DNA of 64,000 nucleotides from Cobetia sp. L2A1 (GTDB lineage: Bacteria; Pseudomonadota; Gammaproteobacteria; Pseudomonadales; Halomonadaceae), in NCBI RefSeq assembly GCF_009796845.1, contig NZ_CP047025.1:3162001-3226000 (forward strand). The letters run 5' to 3'. The notes under the pieces are model-generated. The model ran no database searches, had not been told where the DNA came from, and saw only the letters and a program-made list of their open reading frames with translations. Below, piece after piece: positions 21,378 through 30,145 of this stretch; position 1 is the stretch's first letter; every line of letters begins with the position of its first letter. A program made the translations under genes and the position numbers.

Positions 21378-22252
21378 TGCGTCTCACTCTCTCCTCACCT
21401 CTCGGACGCCTGTGGCGTGGCATCGCCACCGCCGTCAGCTTCACCGCCTTCGGGATCGGTGGCGTGCTGTTAGGCGTCCTGTTGCCACTGCTCGCACTCT
21501 TGATACGTGATGATGCGCGCTGCCAGCGTCTGGCACGCAGCGCTATCCATCACTGCATGCGCGGCTTTGTCGGCCTGATGCGCGGCCTGGGTGTGCTCGA
21601 CTATCAACTGCTGGAGTGTGAACACCTCCAGCGCCCGGGCTTGTTGGTACTGGCCAATCATCCGACGCTAATTGATGTCGTTTTTCTGCTGGCGTTGATC
21701 CCGCATGCTGATTGCGTCGTTAAAGGAAGACTGGCGCGTAATATTTTCACGCGTGGACCGATTCGCGCAGCGGGCTATATCACCAATAGTGAGCCGGCAA
21801 CTGTCCTCGATGCCGCACGCGTTAGTCTGGCGCGTGGCAATGCGCTGATTCTGTTTCCAGAAGGAACGCGTAGCGTGCCGGGCCGCGCGCTCAAGTTTCG
21901 CCGGGGGGCTGCCAACATCGCGCTGCGCACACCCAATGACATTACACCGGTACTGATTGACTGCCAGCCCAGTACGCTCACCAAGGGCGAACCCTGGTAT
22001 CACATTCCCAAACGGCGCGTGATGCTGCGTTTCAAGGTACTGCCTGACATTTCATCAGAGGCTTCCTGGCCGAGAGACTCGCATGCTCTGTCAGGGGCGC
22101 CATCAGCAGTGCCATCAGAGATGTCACCAGCAACATCACAGAACACCGACAGCGCTAGCCCGCCGACGCCGCTATCACGTGATGCCCGCCAGCTGACCCG
22201 TCAACTGGCCGCAACCTTCGCCGACGAGCTAGCAGCCTTTCAAGGCCCGTAA
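21377..22252 (+). CDS. apeD: Lysophospholipid acyltransferase family protein (ApeD-like)
   Basis: A 291-residue PlsC-type acyltransferase. A membrane segment lies near residues 15-40, the NHX4D motif reads NHPTLIDV and LILFPEGTRS is the second conserved block. It probably helps acylate the lipid anchor to which the polyene is linked. The ATG at 21377 overlaps the preceding stop; the frame is open upstream, but that part overlaps apeC. The C-terminal third (Ser/Pro/Thr-rich, about residues 225-270) is low-complexity and not part of the fold. Confidence 0.85.
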   Translation: MRLTLSSPLGRLWRGIATAVSFTAFGIGGVLLGVLLPLLALLIRDDARCQRLARSAIHHCMRGFVGLMRGLGVLDYQLLECEHLQRPGLLVLANHPTLIDVVFLLALIPHADCVVKGRLARNIFTRGPIRAAGYITNSEPATVLDAARVSLARGNALILFPEGTRSVPGRALKFRRGAANIALRTPNDITPVLIDCQPSTLTKGEPWYHIPKRRVMLRFKVLPDISSEASWPRDSHALSGAPSAVPSEMSPATSQNTDSASPPTPLSRDARQLTRQLAATFADELAAFQGP

Positions 22253-22292
22253 TTCCGGCCACCTTCTCCATTAGCCGCCCAGAGGATATTTC

Positions 22293-22562
22293 ATGAGCGA
22301 TACGCCGACACTTGAGCTCGAACTCAAGCAACTGATCATCGACACGTTAGAGCTCGAAGACATCACCGCGGATGATATCGTCGCCGATGAACCGCTATTC
22401 ATCGATGGCCTCGGCCTCGACTCCATCGATGCTCTCGAGCTGGGCCTGGCACTTCAGAAGCACTACGGCATCACGCTGGATGCGGAAGCCGAAGACACTC
22501 GTACCCACTTCTCAAGCCTGAATGCTCTGCGTGAACTGGTGGAGGCGCGTCGTGAGCGCTGA
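22293..22562 (+). CDS. apeE: Acyl carrier protein 1 of the APE cluster (ApeE-like)
   Basis: An 89-residue carrier protein. GLGLDSIDALELGLAL holds serine 44, the site for the phosphopantetheine arm, in the usual G-x-DSI/L context. AGAGGA precedes the ATG. APE clusters carry two ACPs; by order this is the first. It overlaps the next ACP gene by 11 bases. Confidence 0.93.
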   Translation: MSDTPTLELELKQLIIDTLELEDITADDIVADEPLFIDGLGLDSIDALELGLALQKHYGITLDAEAEDTRTHFSSLNALRELVEARRER

Positions 22563-22824
22563 TCACACTACCGTCACTCGTGACGATATCCATGCCCATG
22601 TGCGTAGCACTCTGATTGAGCTTTTCGAGATAGAAGCCGACGACATTCATCCTGAAGCACGCCTCTATGAAGACCTCGATATCGACAGCATTGATGCCGT
22701 CGACCTGGTGGTCGAGCTCAAGAAGTTCACCGGCCGACGCATCGAAGCCAATGACTTCAAAAGCGTACGAACGCTGAATGATGTGGTCAACGCTGTGGAA
22801 CACCTGATGCAGCGCCGAGCATGA
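22552..22824 (+). CDS. apeF: Acyl carrier protein 2 of the APE cluster (ApeF-like)
   Basis: A 90-residue carrier protein with DLDIDSIDAVDLVVELKK; serine 46 is the phosphopantetheine site. The start is a GTG at 22552, because GGAGG sits 6 bases upstream at 22541-22545 and no ATG fits. The gene thus begins inside the end of apeE, a sign of translational coupling. Its stop overlaps the next gene's ATG. Confidence 0.92.
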   Translation: MSADHTTVTRDDIHAHVRSTLIELFEIEADDIHPEARLYEDLDIDSIDAVDLVVELKKFTGRRIEANDFKSVRTLNDVVNAVEHLMQRRA

Positions 22825-23459
22825 AACCGCTGTCCGCTGACAGTCATCGCCGCCCGCCCCTGCTGAGCGTCATGCTCAGCGGGCTGGGGGTGATGGCTGC
22901 TCTGTGCTGGCCATTGCTGGTCTATGTCTTGTTGTCACGGCTGACAGCAACGCCCGCCATGGACTCAGCCGCTACCAGCTCAGCCACTGCCAGCGGACAG
23001 ACATCACCGTGGATCTGGGCACTGATCGTCTTCGGCGCCGTGCTGATGCAGCGTCTGCCCATCGCCTGGCCTCTCAGGCTCGGGCTTGCGGGCCTGCTGA
23101 TCGGCGTCAGTATCGTGAGCGAGGCCGAACTGGGCCTGCGCGCTTATCCGGTGCTGGTCAATCTGGCCATGCTCAGTGTGTTTGCCACCAGTCTGTGGCA
23201 CGGCATGCCAGTGATCGAGCGCCTCGCGCGCTTGCAGGAACCTGACCTGCCGCCAGCGGGCGTGCGCTATACCCGCCAGGTCACTCGCGTGTGGTGCGGC
23301 TTCTTCATCATGAATGCCAGCATTGCCACCTGGACGGCGCTGTACGCCGACCTGGCGACCTGGACGCTTTATAACGGCCTGATCAGCTATGGACTGATGG
23401 GCCTTCTGTTTAGCGGCGAATGGCTGGTTCGCCGCCGCCTGCGGAGCTCGCACACCTGA
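22821..23459 (+). CDS. apeG: APE cluster inner-membrane protein (ApeG-like, COG4648 type)
   Basis: A 212-residue polytopic membrane protein with about five or six hydrophobic segments. It has no catalytic motif that I recognise. A small membrane protein of this kind is a regular member of aryl polyene clusters at this position, between the ACPs and the acyl-activating enzyme. Its role is unknown. It overlaps apeF upstream and the apeH/I gene downstream (TGATG). Confidence 0.78.
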   Translation: MKPLSADSHRRPPLLSVMLSGLGVMAALCWPLLVYVLLSRLTATPAMDSAATSSATASGQTSPWIWALIVFGAVLMQRLPIAWPLRLGLAGLLIGVSIVSEAELGLRAYPVLVNLAMLSVFATSLWHGMPVIERLARLQEPDLPPAGVRYTRQVTRVWCGFFIMNASIATWTALYADLATWTLYNGLISYGLMGLLFSGEWLVRRRLRSSHT

Positions 23460-25441
23460 TGTCCTCCTTGCCCCATACGCCTGACGATAGTCGCCACACC
23501 GCTATGCTGAGCAGCTTGAGCTGGCGCCGCCACGCACGCCAGGCGCCGGATGCCACGGCATGTTGGCTGGCCACTCCCGGTCAGCCGCTGACAGCGCTGA
23601 GCCGTGCCGATCTGATGGCGCGCATCGCGGCTTGGCAGCAGTGGCTCGACCATCAGCCCGCAAGCCGACCCGGCGCACGTTGGGTGCTGTTTCAGACCAC
23701 GACACTTGGAGCCTGCGTTCAGCTGTTAGCGCTGTGGGAGCGTGGCATGCTCGCCGTACTGCCAGGTGATGATCGCCCCGAGACACTCGCTCGGCTACGC
23801 GAGACCAGTGTCGGCCAACTACCCGCGACGACCGTGGATGGCTGGCCTTCACAGACGCATGCAGTAGCGCAATCGACAGCACGACTGACAGGACAACAGA
23901 CAGCACCCGAGCAGCGCATTTCCCGCCAGCTCGCGTTGGCACTGTGTACATCCGGCTCAACCGGTGAACCGCTGCAGATCACCAAGCGCTTCGATCAGCT
24001 GGAAGCCGAGCTGGCAGTGCATCAGCAATTATGGCCGCTGACATCAGGTAAAGGAGACAGTCCTGACACCATCGTCAGCCTGAGCCAGGTCAGTCATCAA
24101 CATATCTATGGCCTATTGACCGCCCTGCTGCGACCGCTGTGTGCCGGCGTGCCGTTTCTCAGTGAAGCCTGCCACTATCCAGAGCAGCTCAGTGCAGCCA
24201 TCAGTCAGCTCGCAAGCCAAGGCTATCGTTGTCAGGTGATCAGTTCACCGGCACAGCTGGCACGCCTGCCACAGACAGCCACCGCTGAGACTGGCCAGGT
24301 ATTGCGTATATTCTCGTCAGGAGCGCCGCTGCCAGAAGCAGCAGCCCGCCACGCCGAAGCCAACCTTCATGCGCCGGTCATCGAGATTTACGGCAGCACC
24401 GAGACCGGTGGCATCGCCCAACGTCGTCAACGTGACGGCGTAGAATGGAGCCCTCTGCCGTGTGTGGAGCTGCGTTTTTCTGGCGAGAACCAGGAAGACA
24501 TTTCCAGCCAGGAGGTGCCGATGCCAGCCAGTAGCCTCTGGCTGCGCTCGCCGTTCCTCAATACGCCCAGCGAATGGTGGCCGCAGGCTGACAGAGCTGA
24601 AATCTGCGAACACAGGCATCACGACGGTCAGCCGCGCTTTCGTCTACTCGGGCGCAGTGACCGACTGGTCAAGCTGGCCGGCAAACGTATCTCACTGAGC
24701 GCGGTGGAACGTTGCCTGAACGAACAGGCGGAGGTACTGGACGTGCGCTGCCTGCCAATGCCCACCCGCGAGCATCGTCTCGGCGCCGTGATCGTCATGG
24801 CACCGGACGCCCTCCCGCACGATCACAACACCCGCCGCGCACTCATTGCGCATTTACGCCGCGCGCTGATGCCAGGCTTCGAGCGCATTGCATTGCCGCG
24901 TTATTGGCGCTTCGTCACCCGCCTTCCGCTCAATGCGCAGGGCAAGTTCACCAGTGAGGCAATCGCACGCCTGTTTGCTGATCTCGATGATCACCGCCTG
25001 CCACGCTGGCTGGGCGAGCACTCGAGTGGGCCAGAGCAACTGACGCTGGAAGCCGAGGTACCTGACAGCCTGATCTATCTCGATGGCCATTTTGCACAAC
25101 AGCCACTGGTACCCGGCGTGGTGATGCTCAAGTGGGCACGCGATCTCGGCAAACGCCTGCAACTGAACGGTCAGCAGATAGATGACGCGCACTTCATGCG
25201 TCTGGAGCGAATCAAGTTCTCAAGCCTGCTGCTACCGGGCATGCGCTTCACGCTCGACGGGACATTGGTGCGTGATGGCCACGGGCTGCGCGTCGACTTC
25301 CGCCTCGCTTCCGGTGCCGGCCTGCATGCCAGCGGCCGTCTGCGTTATGCCGTCAGTGATCCGTCACGCCTATCTGAATCATCATCTGCGCAGCCACCCC
25401 TGGCACCCCAACCGTCTGCACACTCACCGGAGGCGTCATGA
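23459..25441 (+). CDS. apeHI: Fused acyl-ACP ligase / hotdog dehydratase (ApeH-ApeI)
   Basis: A 660-residue two-domain protein. The N-terminal part (about 1-505) is an AMP-forming ligase: ALCTSGSTGEPLQITKR is the phosphate-binding loop, EIYGSTETGGIA the second core motif, LLGRSDRLVKLAGKRIS the hinge, and NAQGKF carries the C-terminal lysine. It should load the aryl starter acid onto an ACP. The C-terminal part (about 515-660) is a FabA/FabZ-like hotdog domain with YLDGHFAQQPLVPGVVM; H544 is the likely catalytic histidine. In APE systems I recall, ApeH and ApeI are separate proteins. The end is a Ser/Pro-rich tail. Confidence 0.87.
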   Translation: MSSLPHTPDDSRHTAMLSSLSWRRHARQAPDATACWLATPGQPLTALSRADLMARIAAWQQWLDHQPASRPGARWVLFQTTTLGACVQLLALWERGMLAVLPGDDRPETLARLRETSVGQLPATTVDGWPSQTHAVAQSTARLTGQQTAPEQRISRQLALALCTSGSTGEPLQITKRFDQLEAELAVHQQLWPLTSGKGDSPDTIVSLSQVSHQHIYGLLTALLRPLCAGVPFLSEACHYPEQLSAAISQLASQGYRCQVISSPAQLARLPQTATAETGQVLRIFSSGAPLPEAAARHAEANLHAPVIEIYGSTETGGIAQRRQRDGVEWSPLPCVELRFSGENQEDISSQEVPMPASSLWLRSPFLNTPSEWWPQADRAEICEHRHHDGQPRFRLLGRSDRLVKLAGKRISLSAVERCLNEQAEVLDVRCLPMPTREHRLGAVIVMAPDALPHDHNTRRALIAHLRRALMPGFERIALPRYWRFVTRLPLNAQGKFTSEAIARLFADLDDHRLPRWLGEHSSGPEQLTLEAEVPDSLIYLDGHFAQQPLVPGVVMLKWARDLGKRLQLNGQQIDDAHFMRLERIKFSSLLLPGMRFTLDGTLVRDGHGLRVDFRLASGAGLHASGRLRYAVSDPSRLSESSSAQPPLAPQPSAHSPEAS

Positions 25442-26256
25442 GCCAGTCTCACTCGCCCTTGCTCACCGACGATGACAACCTGCGCCCTTGCGTGGTGATT
25501 CCGGTTTATGACCATCCCACCACCATCGCCAGGGTTTGCGCCGGCCTTGCACCGCTCGGGCTACCCATCGTGCTGGTGGATGATGGGTGCAGCGCACCGT
25601 GTGCCGAGGTGCTGGATACGCTCGCCGCCGAAGGCCATCACCTGGTACGCCGTGAGCACAATGGCGGCAAGGGCGCGGCGGTGCGTAGCGGCCTGACTGC
25701 TGCTGAACAGCTCGGCTTTACGCACGCCCTGCAGATAGATGCCGACGGCCAGCACGAGGTCAGCGACCTGCCCGCCTTCTTGAGCGCCATGCGGGCTCGT
25801 CCCGAGTGTCTGCAGATCGGCTACCCCGAATACGATGCCAGCGTGCCGCGCATTCGCTTCTACGGTCGCTATGCCTCACACGTCTGGGTATGGATAAACA
25901 CGCTGTCATTGGCGATCCGCGACACCATGTGCGGCGTGCGCCTGTATCCGATCGCCGCCACCAACCGCCTGCTGCTGAGGCATGATTGCGGCGACCGCAT
26001 GTCCTTTGATACCGAGATACTGGTGCGTTGGTATTGGGCCGATGGCGATGTCGCCAACCTGCCGGTGCGGGTCAGCTATCCCACCGATGGCGTCAGTCAC
26101 TTCCGGCCTGGCCACGACAACCTGCTGATCAGCACCATGCACACACGACTGTTCTTCGGCATGTTGCTGCGCTCACCCAAGCTTGCATGGCGCACGCTCA
26201 GCACACGTGGTGCATCAACCGACAGTCCCACTACTCCTTCAGAGAGGCACGAATGA
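25438..26256 (+). CDS. Family 2 glycosyltransferase (ApeJ N-terminal part)
   Basis: A 272-residue GT-A fold glycosyltransferase. VVIPVYDHPTTIARV starts the nucleotide-sugar domain, VLVDDG the first acidic motif, REHNGGKGAAVRSG the next block, and LQIDADGQHEV the DXD-like metal site (DADGQ). No membrane anchor is visible. Polyene pigments are thought to be linked to the outer membrane through a sugar/lipid core, and this enzyme would add a sugar to it. It overlaps the next gene by ATGA. Confidence 0.85.
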   Translation: MSQSHSPLLTDDDNLRPCVVIPVYDHPTTIARVCAGLAPLGLPIVLVDDGCSAPCAEVLDTLAAEGHHLVRREHNGGKGAAVRSGLTAAEQLGFTHALQIDADGQHEVSDLPAFLSAMRARPECLQIGYPEYDASVPRIRFYGRYASHVWVWINTLSLAIRDTMCGVRLYPIAATNRLLLRHDCGDRMSFDTEILVRWYWADGDVANLPVRVSYPTDGVSHFRPGHDNLLISTMHTRLFFGMLLRSPKLAWRTLSTRGASTDSPTTPSERHE

Positions 26257-27320
26257 CGCATTGGTCACGCTTATCGGAGACCGGCTCGCTAAACGGCATG
26301 CGTCTGATGGTGGCCATTCGCCGCCGACTGGGTGCCTGGCCGTTTCGCATCGCACTATTCCCCGTACTGGTGTGGTACTTCCTGCTACGCGGTAGTGCAC
26401 GCCGCGCCTCCTTCGATTACTTGAAGCGTCTCGATCCTACTCTGAGCGGCCTGCGCCTGTGGGCGCGTAGCTTCGCCCACTTCATGCAGTTCGGTGAGGC
26501 GGTGATGGACAAGGTATCCGCCTGGAGTGGTGAGATTCCGCTTACCTCACTCGTCGGTACCGGCCCGGAAGATCTACGCCAGGCAGCACTGCGTCGCGAA
26601 GGCGGCGTCATCCTTGTCGCTCACCACGGCAACCTCGATGTCATCAATGCGATCGGTGAGCGCAATGACATTGACCTGTGCGCACTGGTCCATACGCGCC
26701 ATGCCGAGAAATTCAATCAGTTGCTGGAGCAGGCCACCGGCCGCAAGCCGCCGCAGGTGATAGAGGTCAGTGACATCACGCCCGCCACGGCGATGGTCCT
26801 GGGTGATCGCGTCAATCGCGGCGGCTTCGTGGTGATTGCCGCCGATCGCGTGTCGATTCCGCCCACCGCCGACACAGTGCCAGCTGATACAAGCACTGCT
26901 GACACACACGAGGGCGGCGTGATCTCGGTAACGACAACGGCCGATATCTCGCTCAAGCCACGCGTGCATCACTGTGACTTTCTGGGAGAGTCCGCCCCCT
27001 TTCCGGAAGGCCCCTTCATGCTGGCCGCACTGCTGCGCTGCAACGTCTACACCCTGGGCTGCGTACGTGAGCGTGGCGGCGCTCATCCACGTTTCCGGGT
27101 CGATTTTGCGCCCTTTGATGACAGCCGTGACATCAAGCGCAGCGCTCGTCAGGCATGGATCCATCAGGCTATTCAGCGCCACGCCAAGCACCTCGAAGCA
27201 CGTGTGAAGCGCCATCCACTACAGTGGTTCAACTTCTTCGATTTCTGGCATCAGGTGCCCAGCAATGAGTCCGCATCTGACAGCACTGACAGCACGCCAA
27301 GTACTGACAACAACGCCTGA
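26253..27320 (+). CDS. LpxL/HtrB-like lipid acyltransferase (ApeJ C-terminal part)
   Basis: A 355-residue acyltransferase of the late lipid A type. One membrane segment is near residues 25-48. VAHHGNLDVINAIGER contains the HX4D catalytic motif, and FLGESAPFPEGPFMLA the typical substrate block. Between VIAADRVSI and CDFLGE lies an unusual stretch of about 35 residues rich in Thr, Ala and Asp (about 202-236), absent from LpxL as I know it. The ATG overlaps the stop of the glycosyltransferase. In some APE clusters the two activities are one protein. Confidence 0.82.
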   Translation: MTHWSRLSETGSLNGMRLMVAIRRRLGAWPFRIALFPVLVWYFLLRGSARRASFDYLKRLDPTLSGLRLWARSFAHFMQFGEAVMDKVSAWSGEIPLTSLVGTGPEDLRQAALRREGGVILVAHHGNLDVINAIGERNDIDLCALVHTRHAEKFNQLLEQATGRKPPQVIEVSDITPATAMVLGDRVNRGGFVVIAADRVSIPPTADTVPADTSTADTHEGGVISVTTTADISLKPRVHHCDFLGESAPFPEGPFMLAALLRCNVYTLGCVRERGGAHPRFRVDFAPFDDSRDIKRSARQAWIHQAIQRHAKHLEARVKRHPLQWFNFFDFWHQVPSNESASDSTDSTPSTDNNA

Positions 27321-27357
27321 TCTCCGCCACTTTTTTCTTTTCGTCTGGAACTCCGTC

Positions 27358-28983
27358 ATGCCACAGCCTGTTACCGCCAGCTCATCGGCCCTGATTCTCG
27401 AGGGTCGCGAGATCAGCCTCGAACAACTGATTGATGTCGCTGAAGGTCGCCTTGAAGTGTGCCTCAGTGATGACCCCATCTTCCGCGCACGTATCGAGGC
27501 CGGCCCGGCACTGCTGGAGCGGCTGCTGGAAGAGGAAGGTGTGGTCTACGGCGTGACGACCGGTTACGGCGATTCCGTGACTCGTGCCGTGCAGGGTGCT
27601 GAAGATCTCGAAGCGCTGCCACGTCATCTCTATACCTTCCACGGCTGCGGCATGGGCGCGAACCTGGACGTGGTCAGCAGTCGCGCGGTGGTCATGGTGC
27701 GCCTCATTTCACTATGCCGTGGAGTCTCCGGTGTCAGCGTCGCCCTGCTGGAGCGCCTCACCTGGCTGCTGAATCACGACATCCTGCCGCGTATTCCCGA
27801 AGAAGGCTCCGTCGGCGCCAGTGGTGATCTCACGCCGCTGTCTTACGTGGCCGCTGTGCTGTGTGGTGAACGTGAGGTATGGGTACGCCCGAGCGCCGAC
27901 CAACCCCATGCCCTGCGCCCGACGGCGGAGGTGTTCACGGAGCATGGCCTCGCGCCCTACGTGCTGCGTCCCAAGGAAGGGTTGGCGCTGATGAATGGCA
28001 CTGCGGTGATGACAGCACTGGCCGCCCTCGCCTTCAGCCGTACCACCTACCTGAGTCGTCTGAGCAGCCGTATCACTGCACTGGTGGTACAGGCGCTGGA
28101 AGGCAATCCCTACCACTTCGATGCTGACCTGTTTGCCGCCAAGCCGCATCCCGGTCAGGCACGCGTGGCGCAGTGGTTGCGTGATGATCTCGCGCATCCG
28201 GCAGCGCCCGAGGTCGATGCCACACCCATCAACTCACCACGCCTGCAAGACCGCTACTCGACACGGTGTGCGCCGCACGTCATCGGCGTGGTCGAAGATA
28301 GCCTCGACTGGTGGCGCCGCTTCCTCGAGACCGAACTCAACAGCGCCAACGACAATCCGCTGATTGACGTCGATGCTGGCAAGATCCTGCACGGCGGCCA
28401 CTTCTACGGCGGCCATGTCGCCATGGTGATGGACAGTCTCAAGATAGCGGTCGCCAATCTGGCCGACCTGCTCGATCGACAACTGGCCCTGCTGGTCGAC
28501 AGCCGCTACAACCGCGGCCTGCCCAGCAATCTGAGTGGTGCCACGCCGGAACGCGCAGCGCTCAACCACGGCTACAAGGCAGTGCAGATCGGCGCTTCCG
28601 CGTGGACGGCAGAAGCCCTCAAGCAGACCATGCCTGCCAGCGTCTTCTCACGCTCCACCGAGTGCCACAATCAGGACAAGGTCAGCATGGGCACCATCGC
28701 CGCGCGTGATGCACTGCGGGTACTGACACTGGTCGAGCAGGTCGCCGCGGCCACGCTGCATGCGGCGATTCAAGGCACCGAGCAACGTGCTGCACTGGCC
28801 GGAGACAGCGGCACGCCGCCGGTGCTGGCGGGGTTTGTCGAGATGCTACGCCACGACATCGCACGCCTTGAAGAAGACCGTGGACTGGAAGCCGATCTAC
28901 GCCTGCTGTGTGCGCGCATCCGTGAGCGTCACTGGTCGTTTGAGCTGGCAGCAGTCGGCGGCGCAGAAGGAGCGCAGGCATGA
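27358..28983 (+). CDS. HAL/PAL/TAL-family aromatic amino acid ammonia-lyase
   Basis: A 541-residue lyase that makes its own MIO electrophile from Ala154-Ser155-Gly156 (GASGDLTPLSYVA). YGVTTGYGD near residue 64 holds the catalytic tyrosine. The substrate-selectivity pair reads Phe94-His95 (LYTFHGCGMG), neither the Ser-His of histidase nor the His-Leu of bacterial tyrosine lyases. In a pigment cluster it most likely deaminates tyrosine (or phenylalanine) to an aryl acrylate starter. The ATG at 27358 is preferred over the open frame upstream, which overlaps the acyltransferase. Its stop overlaps the thioesterase start (ATGA). Confidence 0.9.
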   Translation: MPQPVTASSSALILEGREISLEQLIDVAEGRLEVCLSDDPIFRARIEAGPALLERLLEEEGVVYGVTTGYGDSVTRAVQGAEDLEALPRHLYTFHGCGMGANLDVVSSRAVVMVRLISLCRGVSGVSVALLERLTWLLNHDILPRIPEEGSVGASGDLTPLSYVAAVLCGEREVWVRPSADQPHALRPTAEVFTEHGLAPYVLRPKEGLALMNGTAVMTALAALAFSRTTYLSRLSSRITALVVQALEGNPYHFDADLFAAKPHPGQARVAQWLRDDLAHPAAPEVDATPINSPRLQDRYSTRCAPHVIGVVEDSLDWWRRFLETELNSANDNPLIDVDAGKILHGGHFYGGHVAMVMDSLKIAVANLADLLDRQLALLVDSRYNRGLPSNLSGATPERAALNHGYKAVQIGASAWTAEALKQTMPASVFSRSTECHNQDKVSMGTIAARDALRVLTLVEQVAAATLHAAIQGTEQRAALAGDSGTPPVLAGFVEMLRHDIARLEEDRGLEADLRLLCARIRERHWSFELAAVGGAEGAQA

Positions 28984-29552
28984 ACGAGTTCACGAGCCTG
29001 AATTCAGACCCTTCCGAGACCAGACCCATCGACACGCTCCTGCCGGTCGCCACGGTTGAAATGGAAATCCCCTTCCACGATGTCGACATGATGGAAGTCG
29101 CCTGGCACGGCCACTATGTGCGTTATCTCGAGATCGCGCGCTGCAAGCTGCTCGATATGCTCGACTACAACTACTCGCAGATGCGCGAATCAGGCTTCGC
29201 ATGGCCGGTGATTGATCTGCGCCTGCGCTATGCAGGCCCGGCACGCTTCGGCCAGCGCATCACGATCACTGCGCGCCTGCGTGAGTGGGAGAACCGCCTC
29301 AAGCTCGACTATGTGATTCGCGATGCCGAGAGTGGCAAGCGATTGACGCGTGGCTACAGCGTGCAGGTTGCGGTGGGACTGGAGGATGGCGAGATGCTGC
29401 TGGCCTCGCCGCGCATTCTGATCGACCGGCTAATGAACTGGCAGACGATTCAGCTATCTGAAGAGCAATCGACAGAGATGTCTGAAGCACCACTGTCCAA
29501 AGTACCGCCGGAGAAGAATGCCAACGGCCATACAGGAGTCTCTCACTCATGA
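28980..29552 (+). CDS. apeK: APE thioesterase, hotdog 4HBT family (ApeK-like)
   Basis: A 190-residue hotdog thioesterase. PFHDVDMMEVAWHGHYVRY contains the family's aspartate and the W-H-G-Y strand start. In APE clusters a thioesterase at this place is thought to release or proof-read acyl chains. It overlaps the ammonia-lyase stop by 4 bases and the LolA-like gene by 4 bases. The last 30 residues are polar and unlikely to be structured. Confidence 0.87.
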   Translation: MNEFTSLNSDPSETRPIDTLLPVATVEMEIPFHDVDMMEVAWHGHYVRYLEIARCKLLDMLDYNYSQMRESGFAWPVIDLRLRYAGPARFGQRITITARLREWENRLKLDYVIRDAESGKRLTRGYSVQVAVGLEDGEMLLASPRILIDRLMNWQTIQLSEEQSTEMSEAPLSKVPPEKNANGHTGVSHS

Positions 29553-30145
29553 TGCAACGCTTGCTTCGCCTACCCGCCCTTGCGGCGGCTGCTACCTGTC
29601 TCGTGATGCTCAGCGTTTCGCTGCCATCTGCTTACGCTGCCGAATTTGACGCGCGCGCACTGACCGAACAACTGGCGCGCAGCGCGCCAACCTGTGGTGA
29701 TTTCAAGCAGGTACGCTGGCTGGAGGATGTCGGAGTCGATGTCAAAAGCCGCGGCCACTTTGCCTTGCTGGGAGATCCGGTCTCGCCCGAAGGGCTGGTG
29801 TGGGAGACCACGTCCCCCATCGAAAACCGTCTCGAGATGCGCCCCGGCTCAGATCAGGGTCCGAATGGAGAAAAGCTGCCCGCGGACCAGCAAGCCATGG
29901 CAGAACTGTTGATCAATTTCTTCCACGGTGACTGGCAGACACTTGAGGAGCATTTTGATCTCACGCTCACGGGCACGCCGGATGATTGGCAGGCCACGCT
30001 CACGCCCAACAATGCCCAGCTGGCCGAGGCCATCGAGCACCTCGAGATTGACGGCAGCAGCTGGCTTGAACACCTGACACTGAACAGTACCGATGGTGAT
30101 CGCCTCAACCTGACGCTTACGCCGCGTAGCCAGTGTACTGAATGA
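29549..30145 (+). CDS. apeL: LolA-like periplasmic carrier of the APE cluster (ApeL-like)
   Basis: A 198-residue exported protein. The signal peptide runs to about residue 30 (LSVSLPSAYAAEF). The mature part resembles the LolA beta-barrel: F.QVRWLEDV at the start, then GLVWETTSPIENRLEM. In APE clusters it probably carries the lipid-linked polyene across the periplasm to the outer membrane. It is distinct from housekeeping lolA at 55544-56269. Its stop overlaps the exporter's start (ATGA). Confidence 0.85.
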   Translation: MMQRLLRLPALAAAATCLVMLSVSLPSAYAAEFDARALTEQLARSAPTCGDFKQVRWLEDVGVDVKSRGHFALLGDPVSPEGLVWETTSPIENRLEMRPGSDQGPNGEKLPADQQAMAELLINFFHGDWQTLEEHFDLTLTGTPDDWQATLTPNNAQLAEAIEHLEIDGSSWLEHLTLNSTDGDRLNLTLTPRSQCTE

